The translations under genes were made by a program, and so were the position numbers. From positions 1-32,372 of the forward strand of contig WHTY01000058.1 in NCBI GenBank assembly GCA_009377475.1: 32,372 bases of DNA. The letters are read 5' to 3'. The stretch's first letter is position 1. Every line of letters starts with the position of its first letter. This DNA is from Actinophytocola sp. (GTDB lineage: Bacteria; Actinomycetota; Actinomycetes; Mycobacteriales; Pseudonocardiaceae). Below are positions 22,562 through 30,687 of the stretch, piece after piece. The notes under the pieces were generated by a model, which saw only the letters and a list, made by a program, of their open reading frames with translations, was not told where the DNA came from and did not search any database.

Positions 22562-23185
22562 ATGGGGACGTCTTGGACCGAGTACGGCAGCTACCTCGTG
22601 CTGGTCGTGCTCCTGGTGATCGCACCGGGACCCGACACCATGGTGATGCTGAAGAACTCGCTGTCGAGCGGCGGCAAGGGCGGGCTGGCCAGCATCAGCG
22701 GCATCGCGAGCGGCAACATCCTCAACGGCAGCGCCGCCGCGCTCGGCCTCGGCGCGCTGGTGGCGCAGTCGCAGACGTTGTTCACCGTGCTGCGTTGGTG
22801 CGGCGTCGCCTATTTGTGTTACCTCGGCGTGCAGGCGCTGCGCGCGGCGTGGCGCGGCGAGTACAGCGGCGAGGTCGGCGCGGGACGACGTTCCGGCGGG
22901 CTCCGCTGCTTCCGCGAGGGGTTCCTTTCCAACGTGACCAACCCGAAGGTGCTTGTCATGTACCTGTCGGTGTTGCCGCAGTTCATCGATCCGGCGCAGA
23001 CGTCGATGGCGGAGGCGCTGCTGCTCGCGAACGCGGTCGGCGTGCTGGGCGCGATGTGGTTGCTGCTCCTGCTGATCGTGGTGCAGCGCGCCCGCGTGTG
23101 GCTGAACCGCCGCCGCGTGCGCCGGTCCATGGACGCGCTGATGGGGACGGCGCTCGTCGGATTCGGGGCCGCGCTCGCCTCGTGA
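22562..23185 (+). CDS. LysE/RhtB-type amino-acid exporter
   Basis: 207 residues with about six membrane helices. The family start (YLVLVVLLVIAPGPDTMVMLKNSLSSGGKGGL) has the conserved PGPD motif, followed by GIASGNILNG and NPKVLVMYLSVLPQF. It exports an amino acid or small metabolite by proton exchange; the substrate cannot be predicted. The start could be ATG 22562 or GTG 22553. No Shine-Dalgarno precedes either, and a leaderless mRNA from GTG 22553 is plausible. It is divergent from meaA, with about 190 bases between that hold no gene. Confidence 0.88.
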   Translation: MGTSWTEYGSYLVLVVLLVIAPGPDTMVMLKNSLSSGGKGGLASISGIASGNILNGSAAALGLGALVAQSQTLFTVLRWCGVAYLCYLGVQALRAAWRGEYSGEVGAGRRSGGLRCFREGFLSNVTNPKVLVMYLSVLPQFIDPAQTSMAEALLLANAVGVLGAMWLLLLLIVVQRARVWLNRRRVRRSMDALMGTALVGFGAALAS

Positions 23186-23439
23186 TGAGACGCCACGTGG
23201 GGCGGCTGACCGCCACCTGCCCACCGGACCGCGCCACCGCTGCGACGTGGGGACTTTTGACCCGCAACTCACACGGTCCGTACACGAAGTATTACCTGCC
23301 GACACCGCAGGACAGGCGCCATCCCAGGAGGTCCGCTTTTCGTAGTACATGAACCGCGCTCAGGTCAAGCCCGCTGAGCTCCGGCGACACCCCAGCACGG
23401 CTCCTCCCTGCGGACCCGCCCGCCATTCGAGGAGCAGCC

Positions 23440-25446
23440 ATGACCGTCATGGAACCCAACGCCCCGATCACCGACGTCGAATCTGCCGACGTCGAGCCCA
23501 CCATCCCCGACGCCGAGGTCGACACCAGCGCACAGGGCGACGCCGCAAGCGCGTCGCAGTCCGACCCGAGCGCGCCCGCCGCAGCGACAGCAGGAGCCGC
23601 CGCGCCAGAAGCGCTGACGGCCGAGGACATGCCGCAGGCCAACGGCCAACTCGCCCGCTGCGTCGGCTCAGCGGCGACTACTACCGCATCTCAGGGGCCA
23701 CCGTCAGCTACTTCGGCTCCTGGACCGTCGACGCGGTGACGGTACGCACGTCGCGCTCGCACGTCACCGTCGTCGGCACCGCCCGCACCACGTGGTCCAC
23801 GACGTTCACCGTCGCCACGGTCACCATCCCCAGGGCGCGCATCGGCCGGCCTGCACCGGCCGCGACGCTCCAGTGGTCGACGCCGAGCGGCGCGAAAGGC
23901 GCCAGATACCACTGCATGTGGGAGTCGACGGCGTTCCGCACCGTCGAGCTTGAGGAGGACTGCGAGGCCGGTGTCGCGCCGTTCCGGACGTACGACACCC
24001 GCTCGCTGCCCAGCGGCGGCACCGGGCGCACACTGAGCGTCGCCGGCGCCTACTCCGAGGCGGGCGTGCAGATGCTCGACACCGGCGGCGGCAACACCAT
24101 CACCACGCCATCGGGTTACCTCTGGACGAACGCGAGTCTGCACCACGCGATGCAGGCGCACTTCTCGCGCTGGCAGGAGCAGCCGCAGTACAAGGTGTGG
24201 TTGCTGCACGCCCGCGCACACGAGTTCGGCGTCGGGCTGCGCGGCATCATGTTCGACCAGCAGGGCCTGCAACGGCAGGGCTGCGCCAGCTTCTACCAGG
24301 CGATTTCCTCCGGCTCGGCGCAGAACCAGCGGGAACAGCTCTACGTCAACGTCCACGAGCTGGGGCACTGCTTCAACCTGTTCCACTCGTTCCACAAGAG
24401 CTACATGAACCCCCCGCTGCCGAACCGGCCCGGCGCGCTGTCCTGGATGAACTACCCGCAGAACTACAACCCCGGTGGCGGCGCACCCAGCGGAGCGTCG
24501 GCGTTCTGGGCGGCGTTCGGCTTCGAGTTCGACGCCCTGGAGCTGGCGCACCTGCGGCACGGGTTCCGCAACGACCTGATCATGGGCGGTAATCCGTTCG
24601 GCACCGGCGCGGCCCTTGATGTCGGCGAGGAGTTCCTCGACCGGGTGTCCGACACCAGCGGCCTGCGGCTGTCGATCGAGCCAGCCGACCCGCGTCCGCT
24701 GCTCGGCATGCATGGTCCTCAACATCACGCTGACCGCCGAGCGCACCCAACTGGTGCACCGCCGCGACCAACTGCACCCGAAGTACGGCTTCGTGCACCT
24801 CGCTGTGAGCAGGCCACGAGGCGACACCATCGTGTACCAACCGCCGGTGCAGCACTGCGCCGATCCCGCACTGGTCAGCAGCGGCCACGACGACCCTGGC
24901 ACGTACCGGATCAGGGCGTCGTACGCCGCGCCGGACGGCACGATGTTGGTGTCCGACACGACGACGGTGCGCGTCGTCGCGCCGAGGACGTCGTCCGACG
25001 ACCAGGTGGCGGAGCTGCTGCTGCGTGACCAGGCTGGCATGGCGCTGACCCTGCTTGGCAGCGACTCGCCGTATCTCGCGGACGGCACGAACGCGCTGGA
25101 AACCGTGGTCGCCGAGCACGCCGAGCACCCGGCAGCGGTGTTCGCGCGGCTCGCGCTGGGCACGAACGCGGCGCGTCCGTTCGCGGAGGTGGATGCCACT
25201 GGGTCGGTGCGCATACGCGAACGCGACCTCGCCCGTGCGGATGAACTGCTCTGCGCGGCCGTCGATGTCTCACGCGGCGACAGCGGGCTCGACGACCTGA
25301 CCGTGTACGAGACGCTGGGCTACCTGGCGAGCAGCCACGACGCCGAGGGCGACACGGATCGGGCACGCGAGCTGCGGCACGACGCGGCGACGCTCGCGGA
25401 GTCCAAGCACGCACCGATGTCGGTGCTGCGGTCGCTGCAGGAGTAG
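23440..25446 (+). pseudogene. frameshifted HExxHxxxxxH metalloprotease gene
   Basis: The coding sense runs from ATG 23440 (GAGGAG upstream) in one frame, shifts near 23650-23670, and returns to the first frame at about 24710. Restored, it is about 668 residues: an acidic/Ala-rich N-terminus, a beta-rich segment (DYYRISGATVSYFGSWTVDAV), the zinc site HELGHCFNLFH (24354-24386) and a C-terminal beta/helical region ending MSVLRSLQE. The site is of the metzincin-like HExxHxxxxxH form with Asn instead of the usual Gly. The second lesion coincides with a CATGCATG duplication. It may be a recent pseudogene, or both shifts may be sequencing errors. The small gene at 25495 is probably its operon partner. 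Confidence 0.75.
24707..24714. repeat. CATG tandem duplication at the second frameshift
   Basis: CATG (24707-24710) is repeated directly (24711-24714). Removing one copy would join ...PLLGM to VLNITLTAERTQ in a single frame. It is therefore the likely cause of the second frameshift in the metalloprotease gene. Confidence 0.7.
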
Positions 25447-25494
25447 CGCTTTCGGCACCCAGCAGACGTAGGCCGTCAGGAGTAGAAAGGACAC

Positions 25495-25875
25495 ATGTCA
25501 GGTTCCGATGCGGATGCGGGCTCGGCGGCTGCCGGGCCCGCACCCGGCACGCTCGCGGTGGAGCTGGCCGAGGGCTTCGCCGGTGACGACGTCACGGTGC
25601 TCATCGACGGCAAACAGATGTGGCACCGCAACGGCGTGAGCACGAACTACTCCGTGGGCATCGCCGACGTTGTCCGGCTACCGATGCCCACGGCGGCGTG
25701 GCCAACGGTGGAGGTGCAGGTCGGCCGCCGCAGCAGCTCACGGCGGGTGGATGTTGGGGAGGCTCGTGGTGCTGGTGCCGGGATCGCCGGTGCCCCCGAG
25801 CTGCGGCTCCGCGCCCGAATCGACCCGGCTGGCGCGCTCACCCTCGGCGTGGCGTCGGACGAGACGCGGTACTGA
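25495..25875 (+). CDS. small beta-rich hypothetical protein next to the metalloprotease
   Basis: 126 residues. A Gly/Ala-rich N-terminus is followed by a beta-sandwich-like core (TLAVELAEGFAGDDVTVLIDGKQMWHRNGVSTNYSVGIADVV in segments) and a C-terminus with ELRLRARIDPAGALTLGV. There is no signal peptide. ATG 25495 has AAAGGA five bases upstream. It starts 48 bases after the metalloprotease gene on the same strand, and such pairs are probably functional units (partner, inhibitor or substrate), but no family name can be given. It ends 25 bases from the convergent murA. Confidence 0.65.
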   Translation: MSGSDADAGSAAAGPAPGTLAVELAEGFAGDDVTVLIDGKQMWHRNGVSTNYSVGIADVVRLPMPTAAWPTVEVQVGRRSSSRRVDVGEARGAGAGIAGAPELRLRARIDPAGALTLGVASDETRY

Positions 25876-25900
25876 GCAAGCACCGCCGACTGAGCGAGCC

Positions 25901-27184
25901 TCAGCCGCGCTCGGCGACCGACGAGACCCGCTCGATGTGCGCGCCGAGCCGGTTCAGGTTCTCCACGAAGTAGGGGTAGCCGCGGTCGATGTGGAAGACG
26001 TCCCACACCTCGGTGACGCCTTCGGCGCACAGCCCGGCCAGCACGAGGCCCGCGCCCGCGCGGATGTCCGACGCCCACACCGGCGCGCTGGACAGCTTCT
26101 CCACGCCGCGCACGACGGCGTGGTGGCCGTCGGTGCGGGCGTCCGCGCCGAGGCGCACCATCTCATCGATGAAGCGGAACCGCGCCTCGTAGACGTTCTC
26201 GGTGATCATCGACGTGCCCTCGGAGATCGCCGAGAGCGCGACGGCGAACGGCTGGAGGTCGGTCGCGAAGCCGGGATACGGCAGCGTGACGAAGTCGACG
26301 GCGGTCGGCCGGTCGTGCTGCACGATGCGGAAGCCGTGGTCGTCGGGGTCGTCGAAGATAGTGATCTGCGCGCCCGCGAGCCGCAGTTTCTCCAGCACGA
26401 GGTCGAGGTGGTGCGGATCGACGCCGCGCACGGTGATGTCGCCACGTGTCGTGGCGGCGGCGAACGCCCAGGTCGCACCGACGATGCGGTCACCGATCAC
26501 GCGGTGGGTGGTCGGTTGCAGCTCATCGACGCCGTGCACGGTGAGGGTGGACGTCCCTGCGCCTTCGATCTGCGCGCCCATCTGCTGCAACATCACGCAG
26601 AGGTCGATGATCTCCGGCTCGCGCGCGGCGTTGTCGATGACGGTGGTGCCCTTGGCGAGCACGGCGGCCATGAGGATGTTCTCCGTCGCGCCCACGCTGG
26701 GGAAGTCGAGCCAGATCTGCGCGCCGTGCAGGCCGTCCGCCTCCGCGACGACGCAGGCGTGCGCGATCTCGCTGGTCGCGCCGAGCTTGCGCAGGCCGTT
26801 CTGGTGCATGTCGAGCGGCCGGGAGCCAATGGCGTCCCCGCCTGGCAGTGCGACGACGGCGCGCTTGAGCCGTCCGACCAGCGGTCCGAGCACACACACC
26901 GACGCCCGTAGCTTGCCCATCGCTGCGGTGTCGGCATGGTGCGACAGCTCGACCGGTGTGGTGATGGTCGCGACGTCGCCCTCGATGCTCACGTCGCATC
27001 CGACGCTGCGAAGGACGTCAGCCATCAGGGGGACGTCGAGGATCTTGGGGCAGTTGGTGATGGTCGTGGTGCCTTCGGCGAGCAGCGCGGCCGCCATGAG
27101 CTTGAGCACGCTGTTCTTCGCGCCTACCACTGCTACCTCGCCTGTGAGGCGAGCTCCGCCATAGACGTCGAAGTGCTCGGTCAT
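25901..27184 (-). CDS. murA: UDP-N-acetylglucosamine 1-carboxyvinyltransferase MurA, Asp-type
   Basis: 427 residues. It catalyses the first committed step of peptidoglycan synthesis, transferring enolpyruvate from PEP to UDP-GlcNAc. The opening GEVAVVGAKNSVLKLMAAALL, LRASVCVLGPLVGR, GSRPLDMHQNGLRKLG and YPGFATDLQPFAVAL segments are diagnostic. The residue equal to E. coli Cys115 is Asp117 (LPGGDAIG), the same position and residue as in mycobacteria. This makes the enzyme insensitive to covalent attack by fosfomycin. The start ATG 27184 was chosen by family N-terminus; the longer upstream frame is not conserved-looking. It is divergent from the adenosyltransferase gene. Confidence 0.96.
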   Translation of the reverse strand: MTEHFDVYGGARLTGEVAVVGAKNSVLKLMAAALLAEGTTTITNCPKILDVPLMADVLRSVGCDVSIEGDVATITTPVELSHHADTAAMGKLRASVCVLGPLVGRLKRAVVALPGGDAIGSRPLDMHQNGLRKLGATSEIAHACVVAEADGLHGAQIWLDFPSVGATENILMAAVLAKGTTVIDNAAREPEIIDLCVMLQQMGAQIEGAGTSTLTVHGVDELQPTTHRVIGDRIVGATWAFAAATTRGDITVRGVDPHHLDLVLEKLRLAGAQITIFDDPDDHGFRIVQHDRPTAVDFVTLPYPGFATDLQPFAVALSAISEGTSMITENVYEARFRFIDEMVRLGADARTDGHHAVVRGVEKLSSAPVWASDIRAGAGLVLAGLCAEGVTEVWDVFHIDRGYPYFVENLNRLGAHIERVSSVAERG

Positions 27185-27350
27185 GTCAGCGTTGTACCTC
27201 TCGTCGACCTTGTGAAGTGCTACACGGTTCGGATTGGGCTCGGAGAACGCATCCGGTCGAACGCCGCGGCAATCGTAAGCGAGACCAGCTTGCGCGCCTC
27301 GGCTGCGGTGCGCGAGCACACCCGAGCCGCAATCCGATTAAGGTGCGGGT

Positions 27351-27923
27351 ATGGCTGTTCGGATCAATCGGGTATACACCAAGGTGGGTGACGGCGGAAC
27401 GACGGCCCTCGGTGACGGCTCCCGCGTCCCGAAGTCCTCGCCCCGCATCGGCGCCTACGCCGACGTCGACGAGACCAACGCCGTCATTGGCGTCGCGATC
27501 GCCCTCGGCGACCTGCCCGACGAGCTTACCCAGGTGCTCCTGGCGGTGCAGAACGACCTGTTCGACGTCGGCGCTGACCTGTGCGCCCCGGTTGTGGACG
27601 ACCCGCCGTACCCACCACTGCGGGTGACCGAGGAGTACGTCGAACGGCTTGAGGGCTGGTGCGACGAGTTCAACGAGCGGCTGTCGAAGCTGACCTCCTT
27701 CATCCTGCCTGGCGGCACGCGGGGCGCCGCGCTGTTGCACAACGCGCGCACGGTGGCGCGCCGCGCCGAGCGCTCCGGCTGGCTGCTCATGGAGGACGAC
27801 GCCGACCGCACGAACGTGCTCGCGGTGCGGTATTTGAACAGGCTGTCGGATTTGCTGTTCATCCTGGCGCGCGCGGCGAATCCGGATGGGGATGTGCTCT
27901 GGCAGCCAGGCGGCGGGCGGTAG
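27351..27923 (+). CDS. cob(I)yrinic acid a,c-diamide / cobalamin adenosyltransferase, PduO type
   Basis: 190 residues. It adenosylates cob(I)alamin to give coenzyme B12. The N-terminal ATP-binding motif (YTKVGDGGTTALGDGSRVPK, residues 9-28), AYADVDETNA and the C-terminal HNARTVARRAER and LNRLSDLLFILAR segments are all typical of PduO-type trimeric enzymes. It supplies the cofactor for the MeaA mutase and other B12 enzymes. Start ATG 27351, with AAGGTG a few bases upstream. The 166-base gap to the divergent murA holds no gene. Confidence 0.95.
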   Translation: MAVRINRVYTKVGDGGTTALGDGSRVPKSSPRIGAYADVDETNAVIGVAIALGDLPDELTQVLLAVQNDLFDVGADLCAPVVDDPPYPPLRVTEEYVERLEGWCDEFNERLSKLTSFILPGGTRGAALLHNARTVARRAERSGWLLMEDDADRTNVLAVRYLNRLSDLLFILARAANPDGDVLWQPGGGR

Positions 27924-27953
27924 TTCGGCGGCGCTGACATCACTTTCCTCCTA

Positions 27954-28070
27954 CTCAAAACGGTGGTGGACCGGGGTCGGGTGGCTCGGGTGGCTGCCGC
28001 CCTGCGGTGCGGTGCGGTTGGTTCGCATCCTCAGAACGGTGGCGGCCCTGGGTCGGGTGGCTCGGGTGGC
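27954..28070. repeat. 41-bp direct repeat: duplicated 3' end of the HNH gene
   Basis: 27954-27994 and 28030-28070 are 41-base direct repeats with four differences. The right copy is the real 3' end of the HNH gene; the left lies beyond its stop. Read on the minus strand both encode PPEPPDPGPPPF followed by TGA, and all four differences are silent third-position changes. The left copy therefore looks like the tail of a second, lost DUF222/HNH gene. Confidence 0.75.
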
Positions 28071-29398
28071 GTTTGCGGCTCCGGCGGCTCGGGTTCGGGT
28101 TCTGCGATGCGGGGCACTCGGGGCCGGTACTTCCGCCCCGTCGGTGTGGTGATCGTCAATGTGTCCCCGTTGAACTCGAAGCTCCACCCTGGCAGGTCCT
28201 TGAGCCGATGATGACGCCGACACAGACAGACCAGGAGTTTTTCGTCGGTGGTGCCGAGGTGCTGCCATTCGACGCTGTGGTCGGTATCGCACCGACGAGC
28301 TGGCCGGTTACACCCCGGCACGAGGCACCGCTGGTCACGAGCGCGCACGTAGTCACCGAGTTGCGCGAGCGGCTTGTAGCGGTGGCGCCCCATTTCCAGG
28401 AGTTGTCCGGTGGGTGGGTCGGTGAGCAGGCGTCGCCACACGCATTTCGGGTCGGCGGCCATCTCGCGGGCGATGTCGGCCGGGATGGGGCCGTAGCCTT
28501 CGAGGTCGCCGGGCAGGTCGCGTGCGCCGAGCAGCGTCGTCACGGGGACGGTGACCTGGATCTGCACGTGCCGGTAGCTGTGCCGTGTGCCGAGTAGTAG
28601 TTCGGTGAGCACGTCGGCGCGGATGGCGTCCAGGCTGCGCTCGTCACGACGGGACTTGTCCGACTTCGCGATCGCGTCGATCCGACCGTAAATTGCGGCC
28701 GCAGTCTCGGCCGGCAGATACGTGCACAGATCGGCCATGCCGTTTTCGGCGAACCGCAGCTCCAGCCTCCGGTCCTCGCGGCAGCGCCGCACCCGCTCCG
28801 CCGCGCCCTCGGGATCGAGCTTGTCCACCCGGTAACGGGCGGAGCGTTGGATCGCCGCGCCATCACGCCCCGCGAGCAACGACTCCATTTCCGCGTCAAG
28901 CTGATCGGCGTGCACGTCCGAGAGCAACGCACCGGTCTCGACCACCTTCTCGGCCTTGCTGGCGTCCACGTCGCCGCGCTCCAATGCCGCCAACAACCGA
29001 GGAAAACGACGCGTGATTTGCGTAGCTAGTTCGATCTGACGATCGGCCTGATGCCGACCCACCGCCAACGCCAGGCCCATCTCGTCTGCCGTCTCCCGAT
29101 CGTTGCCGCGTCGCTTACGCAGCTCCGCCATGGCCTTGAGCTGGACCGCTTGGACCTGACCGATCAGGCGTTGGGAGAGCTTCGCGACCTCGATGAGAGC
29201 GTCCGCATCGAAGTCCCCCCACTCGACGTCGTCGAGCCGCAGCACGTCTTCCGGGACACACTGCCCAGCAAGAAAGACATCCTCACCCAGCGAATCGCAA
29301 TCCGGCTCGCCATCAACTTCAGGCGTGCTCTCCAACTCGCGTTCGCCCTCGTAGCTGGACTCGTGTTCGTGATTTGACTCGAAGTCCGGTTTCGACAT
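28031..29398 (-). CDS. DUF222 / HNH endonuclease domain protein (13E12 repeat family)
   Basis: 455 residues. After an acidic N-terminus of about 60 residues comes the helical DUF222 domain (IGQVQAVQLKAMAELRKRRG, DGAAIQRSARYRVDKLDPEGAAERVRRCREDRRLELR), then an HNH nuclease (RCLVPGCNRPARRCDTDHSVEWQHLG, LVCLCRRHHRLKD), and a Pro/Glu-rich tail. The family is multi-copy in actinobacteria (REP13E12 in mycobacteria) and its function is unclear, though several members are DNA-damage-induced. Here a LexA-like box lies in the promoter (see separate feature). ATG 29398 was chosen as the last start before the conserved region with a G-rich leader; an upstream in-frame ATG at 29437 is possible. Confidence 0.88.
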   Translation of the reverse strand: MSKPDFESNHEHESSYEGERELESTPEVDGEPDCDSLGEDVFLAGQCVPEDVLRLDDVEWGDFDADALIEVAKLSQRLIGQVQAVQLKAMAELRKRRGNDRETADEMGLALAVGRHQADRQIELATQITRRFPRLLAALERGDVDASKAEKVVETGALLSDVHADQLDAEMESLLAGRDGAAIQRSARYRVDKLDPEGAAERVRRCREDRRLELRFAENGMADLCTYLPAETAAAIYGRIDAIAKSDKSRRDERSLDAIRADVLTELLLGTRHSYRHVQIQVTVPVTTLLGARDLPGDLEGYGPIPADIAREMAADPKCVWRRLLTDPPTGQLLEMGRHRYKPLAQLGDYVRARDQRCLVPGCNRPARRCDTDHSVEWQHLGTTDEKLLVCLCRRHHRLKDLPGWSFEFNGDTLTITTPTGRKYRPRVPRIAEPEPEPPEPQTPPEPPDPGPPPF

Positions 29399-29467
29399 TG
29401 GCCCCACCCCCGCAGCGCGTTGACACTGACTCGTCATCCCGCGCCCCAGAGGAGAGGCCTACCCATC

Positions 29468-29497
29468 AGCTTAGTCGAACTAGTATTCGATACGCAA
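29468..29497 (-). promoter_or_regulatory. promoter with LexA/SOS-like box
   Basis: On the minus strand TTGCGT (29497-29492), an 18-base spacer and TAAGCT (29473-29468) form a reasonable promoter about 70 bases before the HNH gene. The spacer contains TCGAATACTAGTTCGA (29490-29475), which differs at one position from the actinobacterial LexA pattern TCGAAC-N4-GTTCGA. LexA bound there would block both hexamers. The gene would be induced after DNA damage. Confidence 0.65.
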
Positions 29498-29538
29498 GAC
29501 TTGCAGAGTCACCGCATGTGGTGATTAAGGCCGGCGAG

Positions 29539-29629
29539 GGACACGGCGAGCCGAGCGGGGGACACAACGGGCGCGAGCGAGGAACACGACGTCCTGAATG
29601 AGGGACACGACTCATCGAAGGCGGGACAC
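29539..29629. repeat. five GGACAC repeats at 21-bp period
   Basis: GGACAC occurs at 29539, 29560, 29603 and 29624, and the variant GAACAC at 29582. Spacings are 21, 22, 21 and 21 bases, or two helical turns. Flanks are similar at each site (a G or AG before, often CG or AA after). The array is upstream of the HNH promoter and downstream of the lipoprotein gene. Its purpose is unknown. Confidence 0.65.
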
Positions 29630-29643
29630 GGCGGCGGGCGCGC

Positions 29644-29685
29644 CACCGTCAGGGCTTGGTCACCGTCAGGGCTTGGTCACCGTCA
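29644..29685. repeat. 17-bp tandem duplication over the lipoprotein stop codon
   Basis: CACCGTCAGGGCTTGGT is present twice in direct succession (29644-29660, 29661-29677) and begins a third time (CACCGTCA). The second copy contains the stop codon of the minus-strand lipoprotein gene. The other copy supplies an extra stop just beyond it. The protein is unaffected. Confidence 0.8.
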
Positions 29686-30217
29686 ACACGCGAAATGGCG
29701 TGCCCTGCATGCAGTAGGACATCGCGTCCTTGTCGACGTAGCCAGTGACGGTGACCTTCTCGCCGGGCTTGAGCCGATCCTGGTCATCAAGCAGGAGATA
29801 AAGCGTGCCGTCGTCGCGTAGGACAAGGCAGCCCGCCTCGACACCGGCGCGGACGGTGCCGCTGAGCGTCATGCGATCACCAGCGGGCTCAGCAGGCTCA
29901 GGGGAGGCCCCGGGCACAGACGACGTCGGCGAGGGCGCCGGAGAGACAGACGTGTCCGATGGCGCGCCGGAAGGGGCACCCGACGCCGGACTCGACGCCG
30001 GAGCCGAGGTAGCAGAAGACGTCGTCGGCGTGGTCGTCACCTCAGCGCCGCCCTGCCCGGCGCAACTCGCCAGCAATCCCGCCAACAGCGCCGGAAGCAC
30101 CGCGCCAAACATTCGGCCGAACACCCGGCCACACAACGCCGGAAGCACTCGGCGAAACAACGCCGCAAACGGCCCACCCGTCCGCCGTGCACCGACCGCC
30201 CTACTCGTCACCGGCAT
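29666..30217 (-). CDS. putative lipoprotein with Ser/Thr/Pro linker and small beta domain
   Basis: 183 residues. The N-terminus contains a hydrophobic stretch ending in the lipobox LASC (Cys52), so it is probably anchored outside the membrane. The stretch before it is long for a signal peptide, and an internal Met at residue 36 (MFGAVLPALLAGLLASC) may be the true start. A Ser/Thr/Pro/Ala-rich linker (about 58-112) leads to a domain of about 70 residues (MTLSGTVRAGVEAGCLVLRDDGTLYLLL, KVTVTGYVDKDAMSYCMQGTPFRVLTV) with two Cys and an OB-like pattern. ATG 30217 has AGGGGG upstream and lies 10 bases from the DUF2550 gene, so the two are one operon. Confidence 0.75.
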   Translation of the reverse strand: MPVTSRAVGARRTGGPFAALFRRVLPALCGRVFGRMFGAVLPALLAGLLASCAGQGGAEVTTTPTTSSATSAPASSPASGAPSGAPSDTSVSPAPSPTSSVPGASPEPAEPAGDRMTLSGTVRAGVEAGCLVLRDDGTLYLLLDDQDRLKPGEKVTVTGYVDKDAMSYCMQGTPFRVLTVTKP

Positions 30218-30227
30218 GTCCGGCCCC

Positions 30228-30662
30228 CTAGCTCGCGCGTCTCACCTGACGTCCTGGTGGCGCTGACTCAAGCCACGAGAGAAACCCCGTGAGGGCACCG
30301 GTCGCCATGGCGATCTCGATGGTGTCTCCCCTGCTTGACTCGCAACGCAACACCGATGCGCCCGAGGGTAGCGCGTACACCTCGGAGCCAGCAGGATCAC
30401 GACGCTGGGCGATCTGCAAATCCTCGCGATACAACACCCGATCGGGGCCACGTCGGATGCTCAACACCCGAAACCACACGAACCGCTCACCCTGGTAGCG
30501 GCCGATACCGAGATGCCAGCCGAGGTCGGCCTGCTCGTCGTTCCACCGGAGGGCGACGTTGATGCCGCCCGCCAGGAGCACACGACGCCAGCGAAGCGCG
30601 ACCCAAGCCAGCACGGCCGCGATCGCGGTTAGGAGCCCGATGACCACCAGGGTGATTGCCAT
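30228..30662 (-). CDS. DUF2550 family membrane protein
   Basis: 144 residues. One N-terminal membrane helix (ITLVVIGLLTAIAAVLAWVALRW) is followed by a cytoplasmic-looking domain with WHLGIGRYQGERFVWFRVLSIRRGPDRVLYREDL. The length, position right after atpC and these motifs match the DUF2550 family found at this place in actinobacteria. The function is unknown. The start ATG 30662 lies 25 bases after the atpC stop, so it probably shares the ATP synthase transcript. Confidence 0.85.
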   Translation of the reverse strand: MAITLVVIGLLTAIAAVLAWVALRWRRVLLAGGINVALRWNDEQADLGWHLGIGRYQGERFVWFRVLSIRRGPDRVLYREDLQIAQRRDPAGSEVYALPSGASVLRCESSRGDTIEIAMATGALTGFLSWLESAPPGRQVRRAS

Positions 30663-30687
30663 GGCCCAGCTCCTGCCCGCCGCGCGC

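Noticed and set aside
23640..23680. Programmed -1 ribosomal frameshift in the metalloprotease gene
   Set aside because: No slippery heptamer was found near the shift, and a second opposite shift lies at a plain CATG duplication, so mutation or sequencing error is simpler.
29539..29629. Plasmid-type replication origin with iterons
   Set aside because: Five periodic sites look like iterons, but there is no rep gene, AT-rich segment or partition gene, and the locus lies between chromosomal housekeeping genes.
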